Notes: a model not told the origin generated them from the letters alone. A stretch of DNA of 15,607 bases from DAOTVS01 sp034436375 (GCA_034436375.1 DAOTVS010000055.1:1-15607); one strand, 5' to 3'; shown: positions 1-6,918, counted from the stretch's first letter. Numbers and translations are program-made.

Positions 1-1
1 G

Positions 2-526
2 GGCGTGGGGGACTTGTGCATGGGGGAGGTCGGCGGGCAGCGGCCGCCGGGTTTCGACCTGGGGAACTCGCCCTATGAGCTATCGCAGGCTGACGTGGCT
101 GGCAAGGTGCTGATCCAGTCGACGCGGGCGGGCACCGTGGGCGTCTGTGCCGCCGAGCACGCCGAGGCGCTCTATGCCGCCTCGTTCGTGGTGGCCCGGG
201 CCACGGCCGAAGCCCTGCGGCGCACGGCCCCGCCCCTCATCACCCTCGTCGCCATGGGCTCCGGCGCCCGGGTGCGCAGCGACGAGGATGAGCAGTGCGC
301 CCTCTACCTGCGCAACCTCCTCGGCGGCCGCCAGCCCGACCGGGAATGCGTCCGCCAGTTGGTGCTGGTGGGGGCCGAAACGGCCAAGTTCAGCGATCCC
401 GAGCGCCCCTACTTTCACCCGCGCGACGCCGAGATCGCCCTGCAGATCGACTCGATTGACCTGGCCATCGCCGTGGCGCGCGAGCAGGGCCTGCTCGTGG
501 CCCGGCGTGCGCCGGGGGTGGGGTGA
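2..526 (+). CDS. comB: 2-phosphosulfolactate phosphatase (ComB) family protein, 3' part
   Basis: This is the C-terminal part of a ComB-family phosphatase; the 5' end lies outside the window. The visible protein has the family signatures GEVGG-x-RPPGFDLGNSP near the start, LIQSTRAGT-x-G then AASFVVARAT, and LVAMGSG followed by DEDEQCALYLRNLL. Characterised ComB removes phosphate from 2-phosphosulfolactate in methanogen coenzyme M synthesis, but the family is widespread in bacteria that do not make coenzyme M, so the substrate here is open. Full-length members are about 240 residues; about 173 are visible, so the N-terminal third with the DVLRAT-like motif is missing. The GTG at position 5 is internal, because the reading frame is open to the window edge and the first conserved motif follows almost at once. 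It stops at TGA 524-526, convergent with the regulator gene and 52 bp from its stop. Confidence 0.85.
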   Translation, partial: GVGDLCMGEVGGQRPPGFDLGNSPYELSQADVAGKVLIQSTRAGTVGVCAAEHAEALYAASFVVARATAEALRRTAPPLITLVAMGSGARVRSDEDEQCALYLRNLLGGRQPDRECVRQLVLVGAETAKFSDPERPYFHPRDAEIALQIDSIDLAIAVAREQGLLVARRAPGVG

Positions 527-558
527 GGGCCGGCCAGTCTGCTTCGCCGCCATCCGGC

Positions 559-590
559 AATCTGTGTAATCCGTGTCATCATCCGTTGAC
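559..590. repeat. degenerate 10-mer repeat at the end of the regulator gene
   Basis: The stretch reads AATCTGTGTA, ATCCGTGTCA, TC, ATCCGTTGAC, that is three degenerate copies of a unit like ATCYGTGTNA. On the reverse strand it contains the phrase ACACGGATTACACAGATT, which I recall as a dispersed intergenic repeat in several environmental bacterial genomes; that is memory, not a search. It overlaps the last codons and the TGA stop (579-581) of the regulator. Confidence 0.45.
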
Positions 591-1673
591 AGCCTCACCA
601 CACGACGAACGCACAATGAGCGGCGCATCGAGCACCACACGCTGCGGCGGGGCGACGCGCCCGGCGATGAGGTCTAGCAGAAGGGCGGTGGCCCGGGCGC
701 CAAAGTCATAGTAGGAGGTGCGCACGGTCGTGAGGGGCGGCTGCAATGAGGCGGCGGCGGGGAGGTCGTCATAGCCGGCGACGGCCAGGTCCTGGGGGAT
801 GCGCAGGCCCAGCTCCGCCGCGGCGCGGTAGACGCCGATGGCCAGTTGGTCGCCCGCCGCAAAGACGGCCTGCGGCGGGCGGGGCAGCGACAAAAGTGTG
901 CGCAGCGCCCGGCTCCCCGATTCCTCGAACCAATCGGTCACCGGCTGGACCAATTGCGGATCATAGGGCAGGCCTGCCTCGGCCAGGGCGCGCTGATAGC
1001 CCAGGTGCCGGTCGCGGCCCACGATGGAGCCCAGGGGGCAGATAAAGGCGATCCGCCGGTAGCCGCGGTGCAGCAGGTGGCGGGTGGCGCTGCAGGCAGC
1101 TTCGGCGTCATCGACGACCACGCAGTTGATCGGCCGCCCCGGAATGTAGCGCTTGATGACCACGTAGGGGATGCCCGCGCTCAGCGCCGGCTGCAGGTCA
1201 TCTTCCGTGATGTCGGGCAGGATGCGGATCAGCAGCCCATCGAAAAAGCGCTCCTCCAGCACCGACTGCAGGAACGCGCGCGTCGGGCGACCGGGATCCA
1301 CGCGGACGAGGGAAAAGAGCGCCTCCTGCTCCCAGGCGATGGTGGCGGCGCCAGCGACCAGGTCGCCAAAGATGCTCGAGTTGCGCCGCCACGCTTGCTC
1401 GTGAAAGCCAAAGGTCAGCAGGGCGACCCGGGCCTGCCGCGCGCGCCCTGTCACAAAGGTACCGACGCCCTGCTGGCTCTGCAGACGGCCTTCGGCGACC
1501 AGTTCCTGCAGTGCACGGCGGACGGTGATGGAGCTGACCCCATGCACGCGACAGAGGGCGCGCAGCGAGGGCAACATATCCCCAGGCTGCAGTTCGCCGC
1601 TGTCGATCTGGCGCTCCAGGGTCTCTTTCAGTTGCTGATAGAGCGGGCCTCCCACTCCGCGCTGCATAGGCAT
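579..1673 (-). CDS. GntR-type transcriptional regulator with LacI/GalR-like sugar-binding domain (AraR-like architecture)
   Basis: Predicted DNA-binding repressor of the neighbouring catabolic genes. Residues 10-75 form a GntR winged helix-turn-helix: PLYQQLKETLERQI, GDMLPSLRAL, the recognition region GVSSITVRRALQEL (45-58) and the wing GRLQSQQGVGTFV. The usual LPSER motif is LPSLR here. From about residue 82 the protein is a periplasmic-binding-protein-like sensor (VALLTFGF, FDGLLIRIL, IPYVVIKRYI, GYRRIAFICPLGSIVGRDRHLGYQRAL, AVFAAGDQLAIGVYRAAAELGLRIPQDLAVAGYDDLP), the layout of Bacillus AraR. At 364 residues it has normal length. ATG 1673 has a poorly spaced AGGGA just upstream; ATG 1667 (MQRGVGG) has the same AGGGA at about 8 nt and may be the true start. 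It lies 118 bp downstream of the amidohydrolase pair on the same strand. The ligand is probably a sugar or sugar acid; this is inferred. Confidence 0.88.
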   Translation of the reverse strand: MPMQRGVGGPLYQQLKETLERQIDSGELQPGDMLPSLRALCRVHGVSSITVRRALQELVAEGRLQSQQGVGTFVTGRARQARVALLTFGFHEQAWRRNSSIFGDLVAGAATIAWEQEALFSLVRVDPGRPTRAFLQSVLEERFFDGLLIRILPDITEDDLQPALSAGIPYVVIKRYIPGRPINCVVVDDAEAACSATRHLLHRGYRRIAFICPLGSIVGRDRHLGYQRALAEAGLPYDPQLVQPVTDWFEESGSRALRTLLSLPRPPQAVFAAGDQLAIGVYRAAAELGLRIPQDLAVAGYDDLPAAASLQPPLTTVRTSYYDFGARATALLLDLIAGRVAPPQRVVLDAPLIVRSSCGEAVNG

Positions 1674-1731
1674 TATCCCTGCCTCGCTCTTCCAGTATTG
1701 CGCATGGCATTACCCTACCGTTGACCCTGGG

Positions 1732-1763
1732 TGCCGGGTGCATGCAGCGCTGGAAACCCGGCA
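1732..1763. promoter_or_regulatory. inverted repeat between amidohydrolase and regulator genes
   Basis: TGCCGGGT (1732-1739) and ACCCGGCA (1756-1763) form a perfect 8-bp stem with a 16-nt loop. The loop itself holds two overlapping palindromes, TGCATGCA (1739-1746) and CAGCGCTG (1745-1752). It sits 28 bp past the amidohydrolase stop and about 60 bp before the regulator start. No U-tract follows on the minus strand, so it is either a terminator or attenuator of non-canonical type or an operator for the regulator gene. I see no convincing promoter in the rest of 1674-1791. Confidence 0.4.
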
Positions 1764-1791
1764 TTCACCGGCGCCCTTGCGGATGGCAACC

Positions 1792-2607
1792 CTATTCCTT
1801 GCCCAAGAATGGCGCCAACAGCTTTTCTGCGTTGCGGTGCATGATGTTGTGCCGGTCCTCGTCACTGATATCGGCCGAGAGCAGGGCGCCAACGGCGTGG
1901 TGCGGGTCGAACCAGGGCAGATCGGTGCCGAAGAGCATGCGCTCCGAGCCGACGCCGCGCACAAATTTCTCCAGGATGCCCCGGTCATCGAACACGGCCG
2001 TCAGCTCCAGGTAGACGTTCGGCAGGTCGCGTGCGAGCTTGATAGCCTCGTCCCACTCTCCATGGCAGGAATGGCCCATGAGCAGGCGCAGGTTGGGGTA
2101 GCGCTCGGCCATGCGCCGCACCTCTGCAGGGCCATCGTAAGGGCTGCCGCCCCAGGTGTGGCAGAGCACCAGCAGCTTGTGCTGGTCGGCATATTCCCAG
2201 GCCGGGCGGTTGCGCGGGTCCGAGAGGGGCACCGCGAAATAGTCGGAGAGGAACTTGAACCCGACGTACACATCGCGGTACTGCGCAAAGGCGGCCACGT
2301 CGCGCTCGACCAGGTCGGGATGGTTGCCGTTGATCAGGCAATAGGCGCGCAAGCGATCGGGGTAGCGGCGCACGGCCTCGATGCTGGGCGCATTGCCCAG
2401 GTCGGGGCAGCGCAGAGCCGAGTGGTGCGTGAAGCAGAGCATGCGCACGCCGCACTCGTCCATGGTGCGGATCATCTGATCCGTCTCGCCGCGGGGAAAG
2501 TAGATGGCCGACCAGGGCCCCATATGCCCGTGCATATCATAGATGGGGCAGGCGGCGCTCTGGCCCGTCTCCCAGAACTCGCGCGATAGAGCCGAAGGAC
2601 CGATCAT
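1792..2607 (-). CDS. amidohydrolase-2 family metal-dependent hydrolase
   Basis: A TIM-barrel amidohydrolase of 271 residues with the full set of expected metal and catalytic positions: D24-M-H26-G-H28 (the HxH motif), H150 in LCHTWGG, H179 in LLMGHSCHGEW, and D229 in LFGTDLPWF. K118 in GFKFLSDY lies where many amidohydrolase-2 members carry a conserved Lys/Arg. Members of this family hydrolyse lactones and cyclic amides, or decarboxylate or hydrate ring acids, so a lactonase-type step on a sugar acid would fit the neighbours, but this is inference. The start ATG (2607-2605) overlaps the upstream gene's stop as ATGA and has GGAGG (2615-2619) 7 nt upstream, so the two genes are translationally coupled. 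No signal peptide is visible, so the protein is cytoplasmic. Confidence 0.85.
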   Translation of the reverse strand: MIGPSALSREFWETGQSAACPIYDMHGHMGPWSAIYFPRGETDQMIRTMDECGVRMLCFTHHSALRCPDLGNAPSIEAVRRYPDRLRAYCLINGNHPDLVERDVAAFAQYRDVYVGFKFLSDYFAVPLSDPRNRPAWEYADQHKLLVLCHTWGGSPYDGPAEVRRMAERYPNLRLLMGHSCHGEWDEAIKLARDLPNVYLELTAVFDDRGILEKFVRGVGSERMLFGTDLPWFDPHHAVGALLSADISDEDRHNIMHRNAEKLLAPFLGKE

Positions 2608-3353
2608 AGCTGCGCCTCCGCCAGGATGCGCTCCAGGTTGCCGCCGGCGATGGCCTCTTTGGCCTCCTCGGGGATCCGCGAGCGCTGCAGGGTGAGCATC
2701 ATGGTGCCGAAATACGATTCGGGGAACCCGCTGCCGTAGAGCAGGCGCCCGGCGCCATAGTCTGCTACCAGCGATTCGATGCCGCCGTCGAGCAGGTACT
2801 GGGCTGTATCGATGTAAACGTTGGGGTAGCGCGCCAGCAGCGGCCGGAAGTAGCGGTCCATGCCCCAGGAGCCGTGGTCGCAGATGACCAGGGTGAGCTG
2901 GGGGAACTCGGCCAGGAGCGCATGGACCTCGTGCCAGCGCACGCTGCGCGTCACCGAGAGGAGCAGGGGGATGCGCCGCGCCTGGATGGCCTCTAGCAGG
3001 TCGCCTATGGTGATGGCATTGAGCAGGTAGCCGTCGGCCTGGGGAAAAGCGCGCAGGGCGCCGATGCGATGCTCGCGCATCTGGCGGAAAAGCTCGGTGG
3101 GGGCAGGGAACTCATGGGTCTGGGTGGGCAGCAGGCTCCAGCAGCCGATGAGCCTGGGATGCGGGCGGATGCCCTCGGTGAGGAGCGGGTTGCCGGTGAG
3201 GGGAGAGGCGTCGAGCTGAGCGATATGCCAGACGAGTGCCCGCTCTACCCCGGCGCGGTCCATCTCGGCCAGCAGACCCTCTGCCGTAGGGACGGGAGCC
3301 GCGGAGCCCCGTATGGGCCGGCCAAAGTAACAGTTGCAGTCAAAGAAGTGCAT
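2604..3353 (-). CDS. degenerate amidohydrolase-2 family protein lacking metal ligands
   Basis: A 249-residue TIM-barrel protein clearly related in layout to the next gene: FFDCNCYFG at the N-terminus, LLAEMDRAGVERALVWH, LTLVICDHGSW, YPNVYIDTAQY, LLYGSGFPE. Read against the intact neighbour, the HxH motif is replaced by N7-x-Y9, the middle His by a Ser/Val stretch (LLSVTRS, near 133) and the catalytic Asp (GTDLPW) by G209 in YGSGFPE; only H160 in CDHGSW seems kept. It may be a non-catalytic partner of the following amidohydrolase or an enzyme with different chemistry. I chose ATG 3353 because AGAGAGG lies 11 nt upstream and the barrel starts immediately; a GTG at 3383 would add ten residues with no homology-like content. 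First gene of the leftward operon; leader about 50 nt from the predicted promoter. Confidence 0.8.
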   Translation of the reverse strand: MHFFDCNCYFGRPIRGSAAPVPTAEGLLAEMDRAGVERALVWHIAQLDASPLTGNPLLTEGIRPHPRLIGCWSLLPTQTHEFPAPTELFRQMREHRIGALRAFPQADGYLLNAITIGDLLEAIQARRIPLLLSVTRSVRWHEVHALLAEFPQLTLVICDHGSWGMDRYFRPLLARYPNVYIDTAQYLLDGGIESLVADYGAGRLLYGSGFPESYFGTMMLTLQRSRIPEEAKEAIAGGNLERILAEAQL

Positions 3354-3373
3354 GGGTAGGGGTACCTCTCTTC

Positions 3374-3402
3374 TTGACAACACACCGGACGGAGGCTATA
3401 CT
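3374..3402 (+). promoter_or_regulatory. sigma-70-type promoter for the rightward epimerase operon
   Basis: TTGACA at 3374-3379, a 17-bp spacer and TATACT at 3397-3402. Transcription should start near 3409 and run rightwards through a leader of about 164 nt to the epimerase ATG at 3573. The -10 element lies inside the left arm of the operator-like repeat. Confidence 0.75.
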
Positions 3403-3418
3403 GTATATACACAGTATA
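3397..3418. promoter_or_regulatory. operator-like inverted repeat shared by both promoters
   Basis: TATACTG (3397-3403), 8 nt, CAGTATA (3412-3418) is a perfect 7-bp-arm inverted repeat. Within it TGTATATACA (3402-3411) is a perfect 10-bp palindrome with the GT-N4-AC pattern typical of GntR-family operators. A direct repeat TATACACAG x2 (3406-3414, 3415-3423) overlaps it. Binding here would cover both -10 elements and shut off both directions. The GntR-type regulator encoded at 579-1673 is the likely ligand (inference). Confidence 0.65.
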
Positions 3419-3441
3419 CACAGGCATTGGGCCGCTGTCAA
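3413..3441 (-). promoter_or_regulatory. sigma-70-type promoter for the leftward amidohydrolase operon
   Basis: On the minus strand TTGACA (3441-3436), 17 bp, then TATACT (3418-3413). Start expected near 3406, leader about 53 nt. It is the exact mirror image of the plus-strand promoter about the axis at 3407.5. Confidence 0.75.
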
Positions 3442-3451
3442 TTGTGAGAGC

Positions 3452-3564
3452 CCCCCTACCGTTCCCCCCGCGAGGGGGAAAAGGTAGGATCGGTCTTGTG
3501 CGTGCGGCCCTCGCTGCTGTGCGAGCATTTTCTCATTCCCCCTCGCAGGGGGAACGGTAGGGGG
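3452..3564. repeat. REPIN-like inverted repeat pair in the epimerase leader
   Basis: A 29-nt left arm (3452-3480, beginning CCCCCTACCGTTCCCCC) is matched by the reverse complement of the right arm (3536-3564) at 28 of 29 positions, with 55 nt between. Each arm also carries its own small hairpin, TTCCCCC against GGGGGAA around a GCG core. Two inverted REP-type units separated by a short spacer is the layout of REPINs, which are dispersed, transposase-dependent elements. The right end supplies the AGGGGG lying 8 nt before the epimerase ATG. Confidence 0.75.
3559..3564 (+). promoter_or_regulatory. probable ribosome binding site of the epimerase gene, inside the repeat
   Basis: AGGGGG, one mismatch from AGGAGG, 8 nt before ATG 3573. 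It is the only Shine-Dalgarno-like sequence before this start, and it lies in the right arm of the REPIN-like element, so it would be buried if the long hairpin folds. Confidence 0.45.
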
Positions 3565-3572
3565 TCCTGTTT

Positions 3573-5144
3573 ATGGCCGATCTGCTCGCTCTGCTCGATA
3601 GCGTTGAGATGTCTCCTCCCCTCCCCGGTGACGAGGCAGCCGCCGCAGCAGCGACGTTGGATGCCCTTGGCGGTGGCTCTGTCTATCCCTCCTCTATCGT
3701 GGCGCAGAATGGCGCGCTCTATTTCCTGGCCAACCTGGCCGGTGAGCGGCGCCTTGGGATCCTGGCCCGGGCTGGCCATCTGCCGGCGGGGTTCACCGGC
3801 GGCGATGAGCGTGTGTCACTCGCCGGGCAAGAACTGGCGCTGCGCCGCTGCCTGCCCGAGCACGGCAATGCCGTGGCGCTACGGGCAGCCCTCCCTTTCA
3901 CCGCGCCGCGCCTGCTGGGGCTCGTGCCTTCCTTCGGCAGTGGTGACCGGCTGGGGCTGGCCACGCCGGGGCATATCCGCGGCGTGCGGGGCCACGCCTG
4001 CGCGCCGATTTTCGCCCAGCAGTCGATCCGTGAGATGATCCGCACGCGCCGCACGCCAGAGCAGGTGCTCGATGACGCCACCTGGGGCGTTTTCCAGGAA
4101 GGATGGCGGGGTGGTTTTGGCGCCGATGCCGACCATCTGAAGACGGCTGCCGACGTGGACCTCTGCACGGCGGCGGGCTATACTTTTTACACGATTGACC
4201 CGGGCGAGCACGTGGACAATGATGCCGACACCGATGGCACCGCTGCCCTCGCAGCCAAGGTCGAGGCCCTGCCCTGGCGCGAGCTGGAAAGCTCGCCCCG
4301 CAGTCTGCGCGCCGGCTATGCCGGCCGCACCTTTTCCCTGGAGGCCGGCCTGTCCCTGACGTTCAGCGAAGAGGATTTCCTGCGCGCCGCCGCCAAATAT
4401 GGCCGCGCCATTGCCCATACGGTGGGCCTCTATCGTCGCCTGGTGGAGCGGCTGGGAGCGGGGGCCTTTGAGCTCGAAATGTCGGTGGATGAGACGGCCA
4501 CCCCCACCAGTGTCGCCGCCCACTGGTTTGTCGCCTCGGAGCTGATGCGGCTGGGCGTGCGTTGGGTGAGCCTGGCCCCGCGCTTTAGCGGGCGTTTTGA
4601 AAAGGGCGTCGACTATATCGGCGACCTGGGGGCCTTTGAGCGCGAGCTGGTGCAGCACGCGGCGGTGGCGCGCCAGTTCGGCAACTATCGACTCAGCCTG
4701 CACTCAGGCTCCGACAAGTTCAGCATCTACCCGCTCTTTGCCCGGCATACGGGCGGCATGATGCACCTCAAGACGGCGGGCACCAGCTACCTGGAGGCCC
4801 TGCGCGCCCTCGCCCGGGTGGAGCCCGGCCTCTTCCGCGTGGTGCTGGCCCTGGCGCGCGAGCGCTACCTGCAGGACCGGGCCAGCTACCATGTCTCGGC
4901 CGAGCTGTCGCGCGTGTCCGACCCGGCTGGCCTCCGTGATAGCGACCTGCCGGCGCTCCTGGATGATTTTCATGCCCGCCAGGTGCTGCACGTCACCTTC
5001 GGCTCTGTTCTGACCGCGTGTGATGAGAGCGGCGAGTGCCACCTGCGCCGGGCGATCTATGGCGCTCTGCAGCAGCATGAAGCGGAGCACTACCAAGCCC
5101 TCGAAGCGCACATGCGCAGGCATGTGCAAGCAGTGGGATGGTAG
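3573..5144 (+). CDS. uxaE: tagaturonate epimerase (UxaE) family protein
   Basis: UxaE, characterised in Thermotoga maritima, interconverts the keto-uronates tagaturonate and fructuronate in hexuronate catabolism. This 523-residue protein has family-like blocks: GFGADADHLKTAADVD (181-196), FYTIDPGEHVDND (about 205-217), FELEMSVDETATPT (299-312), LSLHSGSDKFSIYP (375-388) and MMHLKTAGTSYLEALR (396-411). The His, Asp, Glu and Lys residues in these blocks are the candidate metal and catalytic residues. It is slightly longer than the ~480-500 residues I recall for the family. No signal peptide, so cytoplasmic. ATG 3573 is the first codon of the predicted transcript's long frame, with AGGGGG 8 nt upstream. 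It is first in a rightward operon with an aldolase-like and an isomerase-like gene. Exact substrate is uncertain, since no uronate isomerase (UxaC) or mannonate dehydratase is visible nearby. Confidence 0.8.
   Translation: MADLLALLDSVEMSPPLPGDEAAAAAATLDALGGGSVYPSSIVAQNGALYFLANLAGERRLGILARAGHLPAGFTGGDERVSLAGQELALRRCLPEHGNAVALRAALPFTAPRLLGLVPSFGSGDRLGLATPGHIRGVRGHACAPIFAQQSIREMIRTRRTPEQVLDDATWGVFQEGWRGGFGADADHLKTAADVDLCTAAGYTFYTIDPGEHVDNDADTDGTAALAAKVEALPWRELESSPRSLRAGYAGRTFSLEAGLSLTFSEEDFLRAAAKYGRAIAHTVGLYRRLVERLGAGAFELEMSVDETATPTSVAAHWFVASELMRLGVRWVSLAPRFSGRFEKGVDYIGDLGAFERELVQHAAVARQFGNYRLSLHSGSDKFSIYPLFARHTGGMMHLKTAGTSYLEALRALARVEPGLFRVVLALARERYLQDRASYHVSAELSRVSDPAGLRDSDLPALLDDFHARQVLHVTFGSVLTACDESGECHLRRAIYGALQQHEAEHYQALEAHMRRHVQAVGW
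5108..5127 (+). other. perfect hairpin at the end of the epimerase gene
   Basis: GCACATGC (5108-5115), loop GCAG, GCATGTGC (5120-5127): an 8-bp perfect stem with a tetraloop in the last codons of the epimerase gene. No U-tract follows, so it is not a classical terminator; it could be an RNA-processing or stability site between the first two operon genes. Confidence 0.35.
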
Positions 5145-5159
5145 GTGTGATGCCTGAGG

Positions 5160-5189
5160 TTGCCATAACTCGTAATCTGGTTCTATACG
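5160..5189 (+). promoter_or_regulatory. possible internal promoter before the transaldolase-like gene
   Basis: TTGCCA (5160-5165), 18 bp, TATACG (5184-5189) in the 62-bp gap between the first two operon genes. The -35 matches consensus at 5 of 6, the -10 at 4 of 6. It runs straight into the AAGGAG ribosome binding site at 5191-5196, leaving almost no leader, so it is only a weak candidate. Confidence 0.2.
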
Positions 5190-5206
5190 CAAGGAGAAAA
5201 AGACCC

Positions 5207-6895
5207 ATGCCCACACCTGAAGAAGCCCGTCAGAGGATCCGCCAGGAGCGCGCCGCCCAGCAACCCTGGGCGACGGAAAAGCTCGCCGCAGCCATAGCGC
5301 AGGGTTCGTTGCTGGCTGCGCGCGACAACCTGCTCTTCTTTACCCCCGGCGCCGAGTTTCCTCGCCGCCTGGGCGCCCTGCGCAAGGCGTTGGAGGCAGG
5401 CTTTGCACGCGCCGGCCGCGCTGAGCAGGAGGCGACCCTGCGCTTTCTGGCCGACATGTCGATCAGCCTGCACTCTTTCCTGCCGGCCTGGAACCTGCGC
5501 GCCGGTATGGGTGAAGCGCAGATCGAGGCCGAGGCCAAGGCGACAGAGGCCCTGACCGTCCGCCTGGCTGCGGCGGCTGCCCCCGGCGTCACGACGGATC
5601 TGTTGGCGGCGTGGCAGGCCTATGCCCGGGCGCGCCTGGAGGTGGAAAAGGCCGCTGACCCCGTCGGCATGGCTGCTTCGCTGGTCGGCGATTCGGTTGG
5701 TCACTACCTGGCGCAGATGGGGGCCGCCGTTTCCAGCGGCTACCTGCGCCGTGTGTCGGAGGCCCGCTATCGGGGCGAGACCATTACCGAGTTGGGCAAC
5801 GACTATGCCGCCTTTCTCGACTATGCCATGTACCTGGGCTGCTCCTTTGCTACCACCAACCCGCCTCTGGTGGATCTGGCCTGGGTGGGTGAGCCGGAGC
5901 GCTGGAATGCCGTGATCGACCGCCTCATCGCCGAGAACCCCTCGGCCAGCGACGCCGAGCTGGCCCGCAGCATGACGCTGGAGGTAGTGCTGGTCAATAT
6001 GCGCTTCCTGCGGCCTATTTTCCTGCTCAGCGAGGGGCGTTTTGGCCTGGTGAGCCTGCAGGTCAACCCGAAGAAGCACGACGACTCGGCCACGATGATT
6101 GCCGATGCCACCGCCCTCTACCGCGACCTGGAGAAGAAACTCGATGGCGGCGTGCCCAACGTGGTCTTTAAGCTCCCGGCCACCAAGGCGGGGCTCGAGG
6201 CCTGCCGGGTACTGAATGCCAACGGGATGGGCACCAACGCCACGGTCAACTTTGGTCTGTTCCAGGAGATGCCTTTTGCCGAGACGACGGCTGCAGGCCA
6301 GGCCCTCACGGCCTATTTGACTGAGATGAATGGCCGCCTGGCCTTTCCCATCCGCGATGAGCTGCTGGCCAAGGCTGCTTCTTTAGGCATCACCGAGCAG
6401 CAGGCCCGCGAAGCCGCTGCCTGGTCGGGTGCGGCGGTGCAGAAAAAGCTCCTGCGCCTGCTCAAGCAGCAGGGCTATGACCTGAACAAGGTGCGAGTGC
6501 TGGTCGCCTCGCTGCGCTGGTACGTGGGCGCGGGCTATGAGAACCTGCCCGATCCCTGCCCCGACGTGATCGATTGTATGGGCACCACGGTCATCACCAT
6601 TTTCCCGAACATCCGCCACGCGCTGGATATCACGCCCGGCCTGCCCTTCAATGGCAACCAACTCGATGCGCCTGTGCCTGAGGCGGCCATGAAGGTGTTG
6701 GAGAAGAGCGAAATCTTCAAGCAGTCGTACTGGCTGCCGGGCGATGATGCGCGCTTCCGGCCCGACAAGGTGCTGACCCTGGAGGATGAGGCGGGCACGG
6801 CCGCTTGGCCGCCGGTGGCCGCCACGCTGAACGAGTTCTGCAATGCCTATGACAAGTTTGTCGATCGCATCGCGGCCCGCCGGCCGAAGAAGTGA
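5207..6895 (+). CDS. long transaldolase-family (class I aldolase) protein with Gln in the acid/base position
   Basis: The C-terminal ~360 of 562 residues follow the transaldolase fold. By-eye alignment to E. coli TalB: ATTNPPLV with N218 (TalB N35), VSLQVNP with Q285 (TalB E96), NVVFKLPATKAG with Schiff-base K322 (TalB K132), GTNATVNFG with N344 and T346 (TalB N154, T156), and VLVASLRW with R437 (the Arg of GASFR). Gln at the E96 position is the state of fructose-6-phosphate aldolase, so aldol cleavage rather than transfer is plausible. The first ~190 residues are an Ala/Arg/Glu-rich, probably helical extension absent from classical transaldolases (about 310-360 residues). ATG 5207 is chosen because AAGGAG (5191-5196) precedes it by 10 nt and the in-frame codons upstream look non-coding. 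It probably acts after the epimerase in the same operon; substrate unknown. Confidence 0.8.
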   Translation: MPTPEEARQRIRQERAAQQPWATEKLAAAIAQGSLLAARDNLLFFTPGAEFPRRLGALRKALEAGFARAGRAEQEATLRFLADMSISLHSFLPAWNLRAGMGEAQIEAEAKATEALTVRLAAAAAPGVTTDLLAAWQAYARARLEVEKAADPVGMAASLVGDSVGHYLAQMGAAVSSGYLRRVSEARYRGETITELGNDYAAFLDYAMYLGCSFATTNPPLVDLAWVGEPERWNAVIDRLIAENPSASDAELARSMTLEVVLVNMRFLRPIFLLSEGRFGLVSLQVNPKKHDDSATMIADATALYRDLEKKLDGGVPNVVFKLPATKAGLEACRVLNANGMGTNATVNFGLFQEMPFAETTAAGQALTAYLTEMNGRLAFPIRDELLAKAASLGITEQQAREAAAWSGAAVQKKLLRLLKQQGYDLNKVRVLVASLRWYVGAGYENLPDPCPDVIDCMGTTVITIFPNIRHALDITPGLPFNGNQLDAPVPEAAMKVLEKSEIFKQSYWLPGDDARFRPDKVLTLEDEAGTAAWPPVAATLNEFCNAYDKFVDRIAARRPKK

Positions 6896-6918
6896 CTTGC
6901 AGAGGAGGGGTTTTCTCT

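Noticed and set aside
80..640. 186-residue open frame antisense to ComB
   Set aside because: It covers the well-supported ComB frame on the other strand and has the Arg/Gly/His-rich composition of GC-rich shadow frames.
846..1724. 292-residue open frame antisense to the regulator
   Set aside because: The opposite strand encodes a clear GntR/LacI-type protein; this frame shows no domain-like pattern.
3452..3564. CRISPR-like repeat unit
   Set aside because: There are only two copies, in inverted orientation, with no spacers or cas genes; the layout is REPIN-like.
3879..4703. 274-residue open frame antisense to the epimerase
   Set aside because: Shadow of the UxaE-family gene, Gly/Ala/Arg-rich, with no recognisable motif.
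2..6895. ComB-like gene plus a transaldolase-like gene as a sulfoquinovose or sulfolactate pathway
   Set aside because: The ComB gene is in a different, convergent unit, the family is common outside sulfonate metabolism, and the transaldolase-like protein is much longer than I would expect for a sulfosugar transaldolase. No sulfonate transporter or other sulfosugar gene is visible.
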